Part shown: one piece after another, positions 46,903 to 56,610 of the stretch
Position numbering within the stretch: position 1 is the first letter of the stretch
Layout of the letters: each line of letters opens with the position of its first letter
Assembly: GCF_011006175.1 (NCBI RefSeq)
Contig: NZ_CP048795.1
Location: forward strand, 124,001 to 188,000
Direction of reading: 5' to 3'
From: Hydrogenobacter sp. T-8
Lineage (GTDB): Bacteria; Aquificota; Aquificia; Aquificales; Aquificaceae
Length of the DNA stretch: 64,000 bases
Position numbers and translations under genes: made by a program
Notes under the pieces: model-generated
The model's input: the letters and a program-made list of their open reading frames with translations, nothing else
What the model was told of the DNA's origin: nothing
Databases searched by the model: none

Positions 46903-48219
46903 ATGGAAAAGATTAGGGCTTGGATAGAAGAGGCTATTTCCCCGGGTTATGAGTATGAAGTATATATGGAGCATAGGAAAAAGACAACCCTTGAAAGTGC
47001 TGATGAGAGCTTAGAAAATCTTCTGAGGGCGGAGGAGGCAGGAATTGGCATAAGGGTCTTCAAAGATAGAAAAATGGGTTTTTCTTACACTACAGACCTT
47101 GATAAAGAAGCAATAAAGGAGTGTGTAAAAGTTGCCACACAGGTATGTGATATAACACCAGAGGATTATGGATTTTCTCTTGGTGCTTGTCAGGATTTTG
47201 GAAACTTGGAAACATACTACGACAAGGAGGGTCTCAAGAGACCTCTTGAGGAAAAGATAGACTTAATAATTAGCTTGGAACGGAGAGCAAAGGAGCTAGA
47301 CCCGAGGGTAAAGGGTGTAAGAAAAGTAAGCCTTAAAGAAACAGAGCTTGAAGTAGTTTGTTTTAATTCCTGTGGGCTTTTTTATGAGTATAGAGGAACA
47401 TGGTATACACTTATTATGGCAGTGCTTGCGGAAGAAGGGGGAGATTCTTCCATATCCTACGAGTATTCTGGTAACAGGTTTCTCTCTGACTTACCTTTTG
47501 AGAAACTCGTGGAGGATGTGGTTTTTAAAGCCACCGCAAGCCTTAATCCTTCGCAGATGGAAACCATAAAAATGCCTGCGGTTTTCTTCAGAGAAGCATC
47601 TGCGATGCTACTTGAAGCCTTTAGCACTCTATTCCTCGGCGACGCCCTCGTGAAAGGCAAGACCTTCCTAAGGGGTAAAGAAGGGACAGAAGTTTTCTCA
47701 CAAAAGCTCACCATAGTAGACGATGGCACTTTAAATGGTGGTTTTATGAGCCTTCCAGTAGATGCGGAAGGTTACACTATGAGTAGAAAGGTTTTGGTGG
47801 ATGAGGGTGTATTTAAGGGTTTCCTCCATAGCACCTACACTGCCCTCAGGTCAGGAGCAAAGCCCACTGGCAACTCGGTAAGAGAGAGTTTCAGAAGCTT
47901 ACCTCTCTCTGGCATAACAAACCTCTACATAGACCCTGGAGAGAAAAGCCTTGAAGACCTACTCCAGGGAGATGTTTTCCTTATTACAGACCTCATGGGC
48001 TTGCACACAGTAGACCCAGTATCTGGAGACTTCTCTCTTGGCGCCTCTGGTATAATATACAAAGGAGGAAGGAGGTTAAAAGGCGTGAGGGGGGTCGTTA
48101 TAGGAGGAAACATAAGGGACATTTGGAGCTCTGTGATAGAGGTGGGTAATGACCTAAGATTTTATGGAAACGTGGGCTCACCCTCTATTCTTGTTGAAAA
48201 CATAACCGTGGGAGGTTAA
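46903..48219 (+). CDS. PmbA/TldE-like protease-complex subunit
   Basis: A TldD/PmbA (TldE) family protein of 438 residues. The N-terminal half is divergent. The C-terminal half carries the family marks FREASAMLLEAFSTLFLGD, LTIVDDGTLNGGFMSLPVDAEG and SGDFSLGASGIIYKGGRR. It lacks the HExxxH metal motif of TldD, so it matches the partner PmbA/TldE, which forms a heterodimer with TldD. No tldD is in the window. In E. coli the pair processes peptides such as microcin B17 and CcdA. Here it starts 3 bases after cdsA and ends 1 base before a membrane gene, so it shares their operon. Confidence 0.9.
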   Translation: MEKIRAWIEEAISPGYEYEVYMEHRKKTTLESADESLENLLRAEEAGIGIRVFKDRKMGFSYTTDLDKEAIKECVKVATQVCDITPEDYGFSLGACQDFGNLETYYDKEGLKRPLEEKIDLIISLERRAKELDPRVKGVRKVSLKETELEVVCFNSCGLFYEYRGTWYTLIMAVLAEEGGDSSISYEYSGNRFLSDLPFEKLVEDVVFKATASLNPSQMETIKMPAVFFREASAMLLEAFSTLFLGDALVKGKTFLRGKEGTEVFSQKLTIVDDGTLNGGFMSLPVDAEGYTMSRKVLVDEGVFKGFLHSTYTALRSGAKPTGNSVRESFRSLPLSGITNLYIDPGEKSLEDLLQGDVFLITDLMGLHTVDPVSGDFSLGASGIIYKGGRRLKGVRGVVIGGNIRDIWSSVIEVGNDLRFYGNVGSPSILVENITVGG

Positions 48220-48220
48220 G

Positions 48221-48826
48221 ATGGGAAAAGCCTTATCACCCTTACTGATGGTGCTTGGAGCTCTGATTTTCTTCGCAGGGCAGTGGATAGCCTTTGAAAT
48301 ATATGCAAATACAAAACTTTCAAGGATAGGCGAAAACCTATCTCAGTTTGTGCACGGTCTTTACTCTGGAGATACTCTGATAAAGTTAAACAGGGGGGAC
48401 GAAAGCATATTTATACTCAGGACAGCAGGAGGTAAAGTCATAACCACGAATAACGCTATGGGTCCTCTTAAGGTAGAGGATTTTATAAGCGCAGGCTATA
48501 GCAAAGGCGGGAACCATGCCTATGCCTACATAAAGAGGGTAAGCTTCTCAGAGTATTTGAATGTATTTATTGAAAGACCCTTTGCCTTAGGGGTCTCCAT
48601 CTCGGGGCTCATCTTATTTTTATCTGGGATAGTCCTGCTACTTAAGAGGGATGTGGGGATTGAAGGGAAAGAAAGATCAGAATTTCTAACGCGGGAAGAG
48701 CTGGCAAGAAGGTTAAAGGCTTTGAAAGTAGCCTTTGCCATGAGTGGGGTTATACCTAAGGAGAGTTTGTCTGAAGCAAAAAAAATACTGGACGATATAA
48801 TTAAAAGAATGGAGGGTAAAACATGA
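48221..48826 (+). CDS. two-helix membrane protein of unknown function
   Basis: A 201-residue protein that I do not recognise. TM1 is near residues 4-30, an extracytoplasmic domain of about 90 residues follows (strand-rich, with IFILRTAGGKVITTNN), TM2 is near 126-148, and a cytoplasmic helical tail ends the protein (EELARRLKALKVAFAMSGVI, ESLSEAKKILDDIIKRM). The plan, with a periplasmic sensor-like loop between two helices, resembles a receptor without an output domain. It begins 1 base after the PmbA-like gene and overlaps the tandem-receiver gene by 4 bases, so the three are one unit. Confidence 0.78.
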   Translation: MGKALSPLLMVLGALIFFAGQWIAFEIYANTKLSRIGENLSQFVHGLYSGDTLIKLNRGDESIFILRTAGGKVITTNNAMGPLKVEDFISAGYSKGGNHAYAYIKRVSFSEYLNVFIERPFALGVSISGLILFLSGIVLLLKRDVGIEGKERSEFLTREELARRLKALKVAFAMSGVIPKESLSEAKKILDDIIKRMEGKT

Positions 48827-50133
48827 ATATACTCATAGTCTCCTTTGATAAAAACTTGGTCAACAAAATTAAAGAGGTCTTAGGTGAGCATAACGTGGTT
48901 GACGTAAAAAACGGCGAGGAGGCAATAAACACAGTCTCCTCTTACATGGATGTGGTTATCTACGATGCGGTCTCTGGCTCTATATCGGAAGAAGATATAA
49001 ACAACATGTATAGACAGAAATTTAAGGATTCAAAGTATATAATCTTAGTGGACGACCTATTTCCCGTAGATATGAACAACATAATGCCCCCAAGAAAAAT
49101 AAAGTTGATGAGGGATGAGGCAATAGCTAAAGTTAAAGATGCAATACTAAGTGAGCCAGAAGCGGTGGTGGAAGAACAACTTCAGGAGATGTTTTGGGCT
49201 AGAGAGTTTGATATTGAACTGCCTACAGAACCTACACTGCCCCGAGAAGAGGAGATATTCCAGGAAGGTGAGAAGGAGAAACTACTTAAAAAATTACTCT
49301 TAGTTTCTTTTGATACCACCCTTATAAACAACATAAGAGAAGCTCTCTCAGAGAAGGTGGAGATATTAGAGGCAGGCAACATCAAGGAAGCTCTTGAGAA
49401 GGCAAAAGAGGCGGACATAATCCTTTTTGACACTATATCTGGGATGCTTGCCCACAGAACTCTTATGGATATGTCAAAGGACGAATCCCTTGCAAAAAAG
49501 CCCTATGTTCTTCTTATAGACGAGCTTTTTACCATAGATGTAGGAAGTATTCCACTTGAGAGGAAATACAGCTTTGCAAGAGAGGCTGAATTGAGTAAGG
49601 CGATAGAAAAAGTTATAGAGCTTGTGGAAGAATCTCCTACAGAACAATTTGAAGAAGCAGAGCTGGAAATACCATCTCTTGAGGAGCCCCTGCCTACAGA
49701 GCCTCAGCCAGCAACTCTGCAGGAAGAAGAAGGGGGGATTATGAGCCTGCTTGAAGAGATAATAGGGTCTGGTCTTGAGGAAGAGAAACCACCAACTTCC
49801 ATAAAGGAAGAGACCTCGGAGATTGAAGTGCAAGAAAAACCTGTAATTTCTGAGGGCATAACTCATGTGGAAAACATAGCGGAAAGCCTTGCCACAGCTA
49901 TAAAGGACGTGATCAGAGAACAGCTATCCCAGGAAAAGCTCTTTTCCGCCCTATCCAATATTCTAAGCCCAGAAGAGATAGGCAGACAGTTGGCTTCTGT
50001 TCTTGAAAGAAAACTGGAGGAGGTTTTAAAGGAAAAGGTCAGTGAGGCTTTTTCAAAAATTGATGTGAGCCAGATAGTGAGAGAGGAAGCCTATAAGGTC
50101 CTAAGGGAAAGGATAAACGAGCTCATCACCTAA
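48823..50133 (+). CDS. tandem receiver-like domain protein with acidic linker and helical C terminus
   Basis: A 436-residue protein that I do not recognise as a known family. It has two related units. Residues 1-109 and 156-268 align along their length: ILIVSFDKNLVNKIKEVLGE with LLLVSFDTTLINNIREALSE, MDVVIYDAVSG with ADIILFDTISG, and KYIILVDDLFPVD with PYVLLIDELFTID. They resemble receiver domains with the phospho-acceptor place filled (Asp48, Asp203) but without the usual acidic pair and the KP motif, so they are degenerate or pseudo-receivers. An acidic Pro/Glu linker (about 270-345) leads to an amphipathic helical C terminus (350-436). It is coupled to the two-helix membrane protein gene upstream. 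Confidence 0.78.
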   Translation: MNILIVSFDKNLVNKIKEVLGEHNVVDVKNGEEAINTVSSYMDVVIYDAVSGSISEEDINNMYRQKFKDSKYIILVDDLFPVDMNNIMPPRKIKLMRDEAIAKVKDAILSEPEAVVEEQLQEMFWAREFDIELPTEPTLPREEEIFQEGEKEKLLKKLLLVSFDTTLINNIREALSEKVEILEAGNIKEALEKAKEADIILFDTISGMLAHRTLMDMSKDESLAKKPYVLLIDELFTIDVGSIPLERKYSFAREAELSKAIEKVIELVEESPTEQFEEAELEIPSLEEPLPTEPQPATLQEEEGGIMSLLEEIIGSGLEEEKPPTSIKEETSEIEVQEKPVISEGITHVENIAESLATAIKDVIREQLSQEKLFSALSNILSPEEIGRQLASVLERKLEEVLKEKVSEAFSKIDVSQIVREEAYKVLRERINELIT

Positions 50134-51865
50134 GAAATAAAGCCTCTTCCCTATACCATCCCCAAACGGTGGGAAAGAGGTTTTCAAACTTATTCCTTAC
50201 CGCAAGCATGCTCTTGGGAGTAGCGAGGAATATCATAGGCTGTTCCTGCGCTATGATACGGTAAGCTCTTCTGTATATATCTACTCTTTTTTCAAAGTTT
50301 GTTTCTCTTGCCCCCAAGTCAAAAAGCTCGTCAATATTCTTTTCCCAATGAGTTTGTGGTTTGCCTTGTCTTGGGTTCCACATATGAAGCGTTCCCGAAG
50401 AGTGCCAGACGTTTCTTCCAAAATGAGGGTCCATTGAGCCTGTAAGTCCTATTATAACCGCCTCCCAGTCATAGGGTTGAGATGTGAGCCTGCTTACAAG
50501 GCTGTTGAAGTCTATGGGTCTGAATATGACCTTTATTCCTATTTTCTCAAGGTCCTCCTTTATCATGTTTCCTATGGCTTCCCTTTCCTTGTTGCCTGCA
50601 TTGGTAAGAAGCACTATCTCAAGGGTATTGCCTTCTGGGTCTTCAAGCCATCCATCACCATTTCTGTCTTTGAAACCAAGACTTTCAAGTATCGCCCTCG
50701 CCTTTTTTAAGTTGTATTCGTAAACTGGGAAAAGCCCTTCTGTGTAGTAGGGTCTGTTGGCAGGGGTTATGGGTCCATATAGTGGGTCTGCCAAGCCGTT
50801 GTAAACAAGGTAGCATATACCCTCTCTGTCTATGGCGTGTGATATGGCTCTTCTGAAGTCTCTGTTTTGAAACCATTTGAGCTTATAGTTTGGAACGCCA
50901 GAGCTGGGGTTTTGATTAAAGACCAAAAAGGTAGTGGACGGTGTTGGTCCAAGGTCGTAGAGGGTGGTGTTCTTTACTCTGCTCATAAAAAGCACATCCT
51001 GAGGTCTTACACCCATGTAGTCAATCTCTCCCAGGGAATACTTCAAAAGGGCAGTGTCTGGGTCTTGCACTATGTATCCTATTTTTCTCTTTATGTAGGG
51101 TAGTTGCCTGTTAGAGTTGTCATATTCGTAGTAGTAGGGGTTTGCCTCGTATTCCACCATAACACCCTTTATATACCTTTTGAGCCTGTATGGTCCTGTT
51201 CCCACTATCTCCTTTGGGTCTGTGTTCACGTTCCATGCGGTCATAAAGTTTCCTTCTTTTACGAACTTCTCCAACTTGTGCTTGGGAAGTATGGGTGCGG
51301 ACAGGGCATTCAAGAAGGGTGCAAAAGACTCTGGCAGTCTAAACTCCACTGTGTAGTCGTCTATTTTCTTTACGAAGTTCCCTATGTCCTCTCGGCTTTT
51401 TAGAATACCTTTAAACATATCTCCAGTGGAGTTAGGTATTTGAGGATTGAGGTATATATCCCTGTAGGTAAAGACCACATCCTCCGCAGTAAATGGCTCA
51501 CCATCGCTCCACCTTACATTTCTTCTAAGATGAAAGATATACACTCTTCCACCCTCCTTCTCTTCCCACCCCTCCGCAAGGTCTGGGACTACCCGCATGG
51601 TTTTGAGGTCTGTCTTGGTGAGACCTGTAAAGAGGTCAGAAAGCACCGCAGTGGAAGAAGTTTCCTGAGCCAAGGCTGGGTTTAGTGTTCTTGGGTCAGA
51701 GCTTAAGACAAACCTTAGCTCTCCTCCTTCTCTACCTTCCCTTATATGGAAGTTCTCTGGCTTTAGCCTCACGAAAGAAACCTCCCCACCCCTTGGTGAA
51801 GAGGTCAGATAAAAGGGCAAAAAGGATAAAACTATAAAGCCCAAAGCGAAAACAAAGGACTTCAC
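50126..51865 (-). CDS. peptide/nickel-type ABC transporter substrate-binding protein
   Basis: A family 5 extracellular solute-binding protein (DppA/OppA type) of 579 residues. A signal or anchor helix spans residues 1-20. Marks are YIFHLRRNVRWSDGEPFTAE with DVVFTYRDI (about 110-140), then GTGPYRLKRYIKG, and RRAISHAIDREGICYLVYNG. The start is GTG at 51865, after GGAGGTGGTAG, overlapping the dxr stop by 4 bases; a longer frame to 51907 has no ribosome site. No permease or ATPase genes are adjacent, so its transporter lies elsewhere or it acts alone. Its ligand is unknown (peptide likely). The last 8 bases overlap the convergent tandem-receiver gene. Confidence 0.92.
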   Translation of the reverse strand: MKSFVFALGFIVLSFLPFYLTSSPRGGEVSFVRLKPENFHIREGREGGELRFVLSSDPRTLNPALAQETSSTAVLSDLFTGLTKTDLKTMRVVPDLAEGWEEKEGGRVYIFHLRRNVRWSDGEPFTAEDVVFTYRDIYLNPQIPNSTGDMFKGILKSREDIGNFVKKIDDYTVEFRLPESFAPFLNALSAPILPKHKLEKFVKEGNFMTAWNVNTDPKEIVGTGPYRLKRYIKGVMVEYEANPYYYEYDNSNRQLPYIKRKIGYIVQDPDTALLKYSLGEIDYMGVRPQDVLFMSRVKNTTLYDLGPTPSTTFLVFNQNPSSGVPNYKLKWFQNRDFRRAISHAIDREGICYLVYNGLADPLYGPITPANRPYYTEGLFPVYEYNLKKARAILESLGFKDRNGDGWLEDPEGNTLEIVLLTNAGNKEREAIGNMIKEDLEKIGIKVIFRPIDFNSLVSRLTSQPYDWEAVIIGLTGSMDPHFGRNVWHSSGTLHMWNPRQGKPQTHWEKNIDELFDLGARETNFEKRVDIYRRAYRIIAQEQPMIFLATPKSMLAVRNKFENLFPTVWGWYREEALFLR

Positions 51866-52995
51866 CCTACCACCTCCAAAAGCTCCAAACCCTTCTTGTA
51901 TGCCCAATCTATTGCGGAGAGCACGTCTTCAAGGCTTTGTGGGTCTTTTAAACTTACAGAGCTGAGGATTTCTTCCACAAGGTTCACAATATCCAAGAAG
52001 CCTATCCTGCCCTGCAGGAAAAGCTCCACCGCTATTTGGTCCGCACCCACCAAAACCGCTGGATACACACCACCCATAAGGGCAACCCATTTACACAGTG
52101 GAATGCTCCTAAACTTTTCTGTATCCACCCTTTCAAAGGTTATGGGTGAAAGGTCTAAAAGGCTCTTCCTCTCAAAGGGAAAGGGTTTCCTCTCTGGATA
52201 ATACAGGCTGTAGAGTATGGGTATCCTCATGTCTGTCTGCGAGGTATGAAAGATAAAGCTACCGTCAATAAGCTCCACAATTCCATGCACTATGCTCTGA
52301 GGGTGGATAACCACGTCAAGGCTTTCCACCTCAAGGTCAAAGAGGTTTATAGCCTCTATAAGCTCCATGCCCTTGTTCATGAGGGTGGCCGAGTCTATGG
52401 TTATCTTTGCCCCCATCTTCCATGTGGGGTGCTTAAGGGCATCCTCTACGCTCACATGCTTTAGGTCTTCAAGGCTTTTATCTCTAAAGGGTCCTCCAGA
52501 GGCGGTTAGATAAACCTTCTTTATCTCTTCTCCTTTTAGTCCAAGCATTATCTGGAAGAGGGCATTGTGTTCGCTGTCTACTGGCACGATTTTTTCTCTG
52601 TTTTCCCTCACAAAGTCTCGCAGGCATATGAGGGATTCCTTGTTACTTGCCAGTAGTCTTTTACCCTTCTGAAGGGCAAGGTATGTGGGCAGGATACCGT
52701 CCGTGCCAGATATGGCGTTCATAACCATGTCTGAGCCTTCTATAACCGCCACAAGCCCCTCTTCACCCTTAAGAAAGGTGGTGCCCTCTGGCAGTTTAGA
52801 GAGCCACTCCTCTGATGGCTCTTCGTAGCAAGATACGAACTTTGGCTTTAGCTCCACCGCCTGGAGCAGAAGCCTTTCTGAAGCCCTTTTTGCCAAAATA
52901 CCCACAAGCTCAAAGTCTTCTCTGTATGCCTTTACCACCTCAAGGGTTTGACTTCCTACAGAACCTGTAGAACCAAGAACGCCCAACTTTTTCAT
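51862..52995 (-). CDS. dxr: 1-deoxy-D-xylulose 5-phosphate reductoisomerase
   Basis: Dxr (IspC) makes MEP from DXP with NADPH and a divalent metal, the committed step of the MEP isoprenoid path. It has 377 residues. Marks are [15 protein letters not shown] at the N terminus, [21 protein letters not shown] with the metal Asp/Glu, LTASGGPF and [21 protein letters not shown]. It overlaps kdsD by 4 bases upstream and the binding-protein gene by 4 downstream. ispE of the same pathway is the first gene of this run. Confidence 0.97.
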   Translation of the reverse strand: MKKLGVLGSTGSVGSQTLEVVKAYREDFELVGILAKRASERLLLQAVELKPKFVSCYEEPSEEWLSKLPEGTTFLKGEEGLVAVIEGSDMVMNAISGTDGILPTYLALQKGKRLLASNKESLICLRDFVRENREKIVPVDSEHNALFQIMLGLKGEEIKKVYLTASGGPFRDKSLEDLKHVSVEDALKHPTWKMGAKITIDSATLMNKGMELIEAINLFDLEVESLDVVIHPQSIVHGIVELIDGSFIFHTSQTDMRIPILYSLYYPERKPFPFERKSLLDLSPITFERVDTEKFRSIPLCKWVALMGGVYPAVLVGADQIAVELFLQGRIGFLDIVNLVEEILSSVSLKDPQSLEDVLSAIDWAYKKGLELLEVVG

Positions 52996-53957
52996 ACTAT
53001 GCCTGCCCTAAGTATATCGTGCATGTGTATGATGCCAACAGGCTTGTTTTCCTTGTCAACCACAATAAGGACTGTTATTTTATAGTCCTCCATCCTTTTT
53101 AGTGCCTCCACCGCAAGCTCCTCCATGCGTGCTGTCTTTGGATTCCTTGTCATTACATCCCTGGCTACACTTGTGTCAAAGTTTCCACCTCTGTTTACAA
53201 AACGCCTTAGGTCTCCGTCAGTTATTATGCCTGTGAGCTTTCCCTCTTGGTCTACCACCGCAGTAGCACCAAAGCCCTTGCTGGTCATCTCAATTATCGC
53301 CTCCTTCATAGGGGTGTCTTCCCTTACTATAGGAACTTCCTCGCCTTTATGGCAAAGGTCTGCCACCTGTCTTAGCCTTCTTCCAAGAGAGCCAGCAGGA
53401 TGCCTCAAGGCAAAGTCTTTGTGAGTAAAACCCTTGAGCTCCAAAAGAACCATAGCTAACGCATCTCCAAGCACCAGAGAGGCGGTGGAGGAACTTGTGG
53501 GTGCAAGCTGTAGGGGGCATGCCTCTTTTTCCACAGAAAGGAATATATGCACTTCCGAGTGCTTTGCCAGAGTGGAGTTTGGATTGTTGGTTATGGATAT
53601 AAGGGGCACACCAAGAAGTTTTATGTAGGGAATAAGGGAGTTTACCTCGGGAGACTCACCGCTGTTGGAAAAGGCAAGCACCACATCTCCAGAGTCTATT
53701 ACTCCAAGGTCTCCGTGAAGAGCCTCCGCAGGGTGCAAAAAGTGGGCTGGCGTGCCAGTGCTTGAGAGGGTAGAGGCAACCTTACGGGCTATATGACCAG
53801 ATTTGCCAACTCCTGTAGTTATTACCTTTCCTTGACAGTTTAGAATAAGCTCTACCGCCCTTACAAAGTTATGGTCTAGGTTGTCTCTGAGCCTCCCTAA
53901 GGCTTGAATCTCTATGTCAAAAACCCTTTTAGCCTTCTGGAGTATCTCATCCATCAC
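52992..53957 (-). CDS. kdsD: arabinose-5-phosphate isomerase (KdsD/KpsF family)
   Basis: KdsD converts ribulose 5-phosphate to arabinose 5-phosphate, the first step to Kdo for LPS. It has 321 residues. A SIS domain (about 35-190; [44 protein letters not shown]) is followed by two CBS domains (about 200-260 and 265-321). kdsB and lpxC at 26.7-28.2 kb use its product line. The sequence cannot exclude a GutQ/KpsF paralogue, but the LPS context favours KdsD. Overlaps ppa and dxr by 4 bases each. Confidence 0.93.
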   Translation of the reverse strand: MMDEILQKAKRVFDIEIQALGRLRDNLDHNFVRAVELILNCQGKVITTGVGKSGHIARKVASTLSSTGTPAHFLHPAEALHGDLGVIDSGDVVLAFSNSGESPEVNSLIPYIKLLGVPLISITNNPNSTLAKHSEVHIFLSVEKEACPLQLAPTSSSTASLVLGDALAMVLLELKGFTHKDFALRHPAGSLGRRLRQVADLCHKGEEVPIVREDTPMKEAIIEMTSKGFGATAVVDQEGKLTGIITDGDLRRFVNRGGNFDTSVARDVMTRNPKTARMEELAVEALKRMEDYKITVLIVVDKENKPVGIIHMHDILRAGIV

Positions 53958-54478
53958 TTCTTGTAGTTTTCAATACCCTTCCTTATCTCCTCGTAGGCAA
54001 AGTCCACCCCCTTAAAACCTTCCACCTTTACCCACTTGCCCGGTTCAAGCTCCTTATAGTGTTCAAAGAAATGCTTTATCCTATCAAGGAGAGCCTTTGG
54101 CAGGTCTTCGTAAGACTTCACATCTTCGTAAGTGGGGTCTAACTTGCTGTGTGGAACCGCAAGTAGCTTTGTATCTACGCCTTCTTCGTCTCTCATCTCA
54201 AGCCCACCTATGGGTCTGCACCTTATAACGCTACCGGGTGCCACAGGATAGCGAGATATTACCAAAACATCCACTGGGTCTCCATCATCCGCAAGGGTCT
54301 GTGGCACAAAGCCATAGTTAAAAGGATAGTGCATGGCGGTAAAGAGAAACCTATCCACGAATATAGCCCCGCTCTCCTTGTCAAGCTCATACTTTATAGG
54401 GCTGTCTTGGGGTATTTCCACCACCACGTAGATGTCCTCTGGTGGGTTTTTGCCTGGGGGTATGTTCCTTATGTCCAT
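53954..54478 (-). CDS. ppa: inorganic pyrophosphatase
   Basis: A soluble family I pyrophosphatase that hydrolyses PPi from synthetic reactions with magnesium. The 174 residues are typical. Marks are IEIPQ-like [40 protein letters not shown] and [10 protein letters not shown], with the metal Asp residues. It starts 20 bases after pth, with AAGGAGGTGG before the ATG. Confidence 0.97.
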   Translation of the reverse strand: MDIRNIPPGKNPPEDIYVVVEIPQDSPIKYELDKESGAIFVDRFLFTAMHYPFNYGFVPQTLADDGDPVDVLVISRYPVAPGSVIRCRPIGGLEMRDEEGVDTKLLAVPHSKLDPTYEDVKSYEDLPKALLDRIKHFFEHYKELEPGKWVKVEGFKGVDFAYEEIRKGIENYKK

Positions 54479-54498
54479 CTTCCACCTCCTTTTTTATT

Positions 54499-55068
54499 TT
54501 ACACTGGGGCATTGCAGAAGTTCATGCTCTCCTCTATGCCGTATTCAACGCACCTTTGCAAGCATTCGCTTGCCCTCTTTAACACCCTTGCAAGTACTTG
54601 CTCCTCCTCTCCGCTAAAGGGCGAAAGCACATAGTCCACCACCTTGTTCCTATCCTTCGGTCTGCCTATACCCACCCTGAGCCTTGGAAACTTCTCTGTT
54701 TTTATCTCCCTTATAATGGATTCTATGCCGTGATGGCCTCCGCTACTTCCCTCAGACCTGAGCCTCAGCCTTCCAAGGGGTAGGTCCAGGTCGTCGTAGA
54801 CCACCAGCATCTCCTCTGGGCTTATGTCATACTCCTCAAGAAGGTTCAGAACCGCAAGCCCGGAGTTGTTCATGTAGGTCTGTGGTTTTACCACGAGAAG
54901 CTCCTTGCCTTGAAGCCTTACCCTGTAGAGGTGAGAGAGGCATTCCTCCGAATAGTCCTGAACCCTCAACCTTCTGAGAAACTCATCCACCACCATAAAG
55001 CCCACGTTATGACGAGTTTTTTCGTATTTTTTACCGGGGTTGCCAAGTCCAACAAGAAGCCTTATCAT
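54499..55068 (-). CDS. pth: peptidyl-tRNA hydrolase
   Basis: Pth releases peptides from stalled peptidyl-tRNA. It has 189 residues. Marks are LLVGLGNPGKKYEKTRHNVGFMVVDEF (catalytic His near residue 20), VVKPQTYMNNSGLAV and VVYDDLDLPLGRLRLRSEGSSGGHHG-type segment. It overlaps rplY by 4 bases, the rplY-pth pairing common in bacteria, usually with prs upstream as here. Confidence 0.97.
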   Translation of the reverse strand: MIRLLVGLGNPGKKYEKTRHNVGFMVVDEFLRRLRVQDYSEECLSHLYRVRLQGKELLVVKPQTYMNNSGLAVLNLLEEYDISPEEMLVVYDDLDLPLGRLRLRSEGSSGGHHGIESIIREIKTEKFPRLRVGIGRPKDRNKVVDYVLSPFSGEEEQVLARVLKRASECLQRCVEYGIEESMNFCNAPV

Positions 55069-55634
55069 TCAGCTGGTGTGGTCTCCTCCACCTCAGGCTC
55101 AAGCACCACAGCCACGGTTTCCTCTGGGGAGTCCATGATTACACATCCTTCTGGTGGGACAATATCCCTTACGTGGATGGCATCGCCAAGACCTAAACCG
55201 CTTACATCAACAGTTATCTTATCAGGGAGCTTGTCCACCCTTGCCTTTACAGTAAGGCTGTGCATAAGAGGCTCAAAGGTTCCACCAAGGGACACACCCG
55301 CAGGCGTGCCAACAAACTCTATAGGCACTTCCACTTCGATTTCGCTCACATGGGTGATGTCCTGCAGGTCCACATGAATGGGATTGTCCCCAAGCCAACC
55401 CATCTGCATTTCCCTGAGGAGGCAGACCCTTTTATCTCCGTCAATCTCTGCCTCAATGAGAAAGGTTTCACCCTTCGGAAAGGCTTTTAGGTCCTTTATG
55501 CTTATGTATGCATGCCTGTTTTCCACATCTTTGCCATATACTTCCACTGGCACGTAGCCTTGCTTTCTGAACCTCTTTATCTCGCTCTTTTTCCCTATGG
55601 CTCTTGGTATGAGCCTTACCTGAACCCTTTTCAT
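55065..55634 (-). CDS. rplY: 50S ribosomal protein L25/CTC
   Basis: The 5S rRNA-binding protein of the long CTC form, 189 residues. An N-terminal L25 domain (about 1-95: GYVPVEVYGKDVENRHAYIS, HVDLQDI) is followed by the CTC beta domain (about 96-180: VPIEFVGTPAGVSLGG) and an acidic Glu-rich tail. It starts 12 bases after prs, with GGAGGT before the ATG. Confidence 0.95.
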   Translation of the reverse strand: MKRVQVRLIPRAIGKKSEIKRFRKQGYVPVEVYGKDVENRHAYISIKDLKAFPKGETFLIEAEIDGDKRVCLLREMQMGWLGDNPIHVDLQDITHVSEIEVEVPIEFVGTPAGVSLGGTFEPLMHSLTVKARVDKLPDKITVDVSGLGLGDAIHVRDIVPPEGCVIMDSPEETVAVVLEPEVEETTPAE

Positions 55635-55646
55635 CCTTTACCTCCT

Positions 55647-56582
55647 TTATACAAAAAGTGAACTTATGGACTCGCCCTCATGGGCTCGCTTTATTGCTTC
55701 CCCTATAAGCGGTGCCACAGAGACCACCCTTAGCTTTTCAAGGGGCTTATCTTCCATGTTAAGGGTGTTTGTCACTATAACCTCTTCAACTGGGGATTCT
55801 CTGAGCCTATCTATTGCAGGACCTGAAAAGATTCCATGGGTCGCAGCCACCAGAACACCTTTTGCACCCTTTGAAATCAACATATTGGTGGCAGCGACCA
55901 CTGTGCCTGCAGTGTCTATAATATCGTCCACTATTATGGCTTTCTTGTCCCTCACATCACCTATTAGGTCCAGCACCTCCGCCACGTTTGGCTCTGGTCT
56001 CCTCTTGTATATTATGGCGATACCACAGCCCAACTTGTTGGCAAGAAGTCTTGCTCTTTCTACACCCCCTGCGTCTGGCGAGACTACAACAAGGTCATCC
56101 TTTACCCTGTCCTTTATGTATTCATATAGCACATTCAAGGCGTATAGGTTATCCACCGGTATATTGAAAAAGCCCTGAATCTGAGGAGAATGAAGATCCA
56201 CCACTATAAGCCTCTGAGCCCCTGCAGTGGTTATAAGGTCTGCCAAAAGCCTTGCACTTATTGGCACCCTCGGTTTATCCTTTCTGTCCTGCCTTGCATA
56301 GGCATAGTAGGGAATAACCGCAGTTATTCTTCCTGCGGAAGCTCTCTTGAGAGCATCCAGCATAAGAAGGAGCTCCATTATGCTCTCGTTTACAGGATAA
56401 CCCAGGGACTGTATAACAAAGACATCCTCACCCCTCATAGACTCGTTTATCTTCACCCTTACCTCTCCATCGCTGAAGCGCCCCACCACCACATCGGAGA
56501 GGGGAATGCCGAGATATTCAGAAACCTCCTGTGCGAGCTTTGGATTACTGGTGCCTGTCAGAAGTTTTATAGAGCCGAGCAT
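55647..56582 (-). CDS. prs: ribose-phosphate pyrophosphokinase
   Basis: Prs makes PRPP from ribose 5-phosphate and ATP for nucleotides, His and Trp. It has 311 residues. Marks are FSDGEVRVKINESMRG, PYYAYARQDRKDKPRVPISA, the His-containing VVDLHSPQIQGFF, and the PRPP loop VDDIIDTAGTVV. The ATG follows AGAGGTGAC and stands 28 bases from the tRNA-Gln 3' end on the same strand, so mRNA and tRNA are probably cut from one transcript. Confidence 0.97.
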   Translation of the reverse strand: MLGSIKLLTGTSNPKLAQEVSEYLGIPLSDVVVGRFSDGEVRVKINESMRGEDVFVIQSLGYPVNESIMELLLMLDALKRASAGRITAVIPYYAYARQDRKDKPRVPISARLLADLITTAGAQRLIVVDLHSPQIQGFFNIPVDNLYALNVLYEYIKDRVKDDLVVVSPDAGGVERARLLANKLGCGIAIIYKRRPEPNVAEVLDLIGDVRDKKAIIVDDIIDTAGTVVAATNMLISKGAKGVLVAATHGIFSGPAIDRLRESPVEEVIVTNTLNMEDKPLEKLRVVSVAPLIGEAIKRAHEGESISSLFV

Positions 56583-56610
56583 GTGTCACCTCTTTTATTG
56601 TAGTGGAAAG

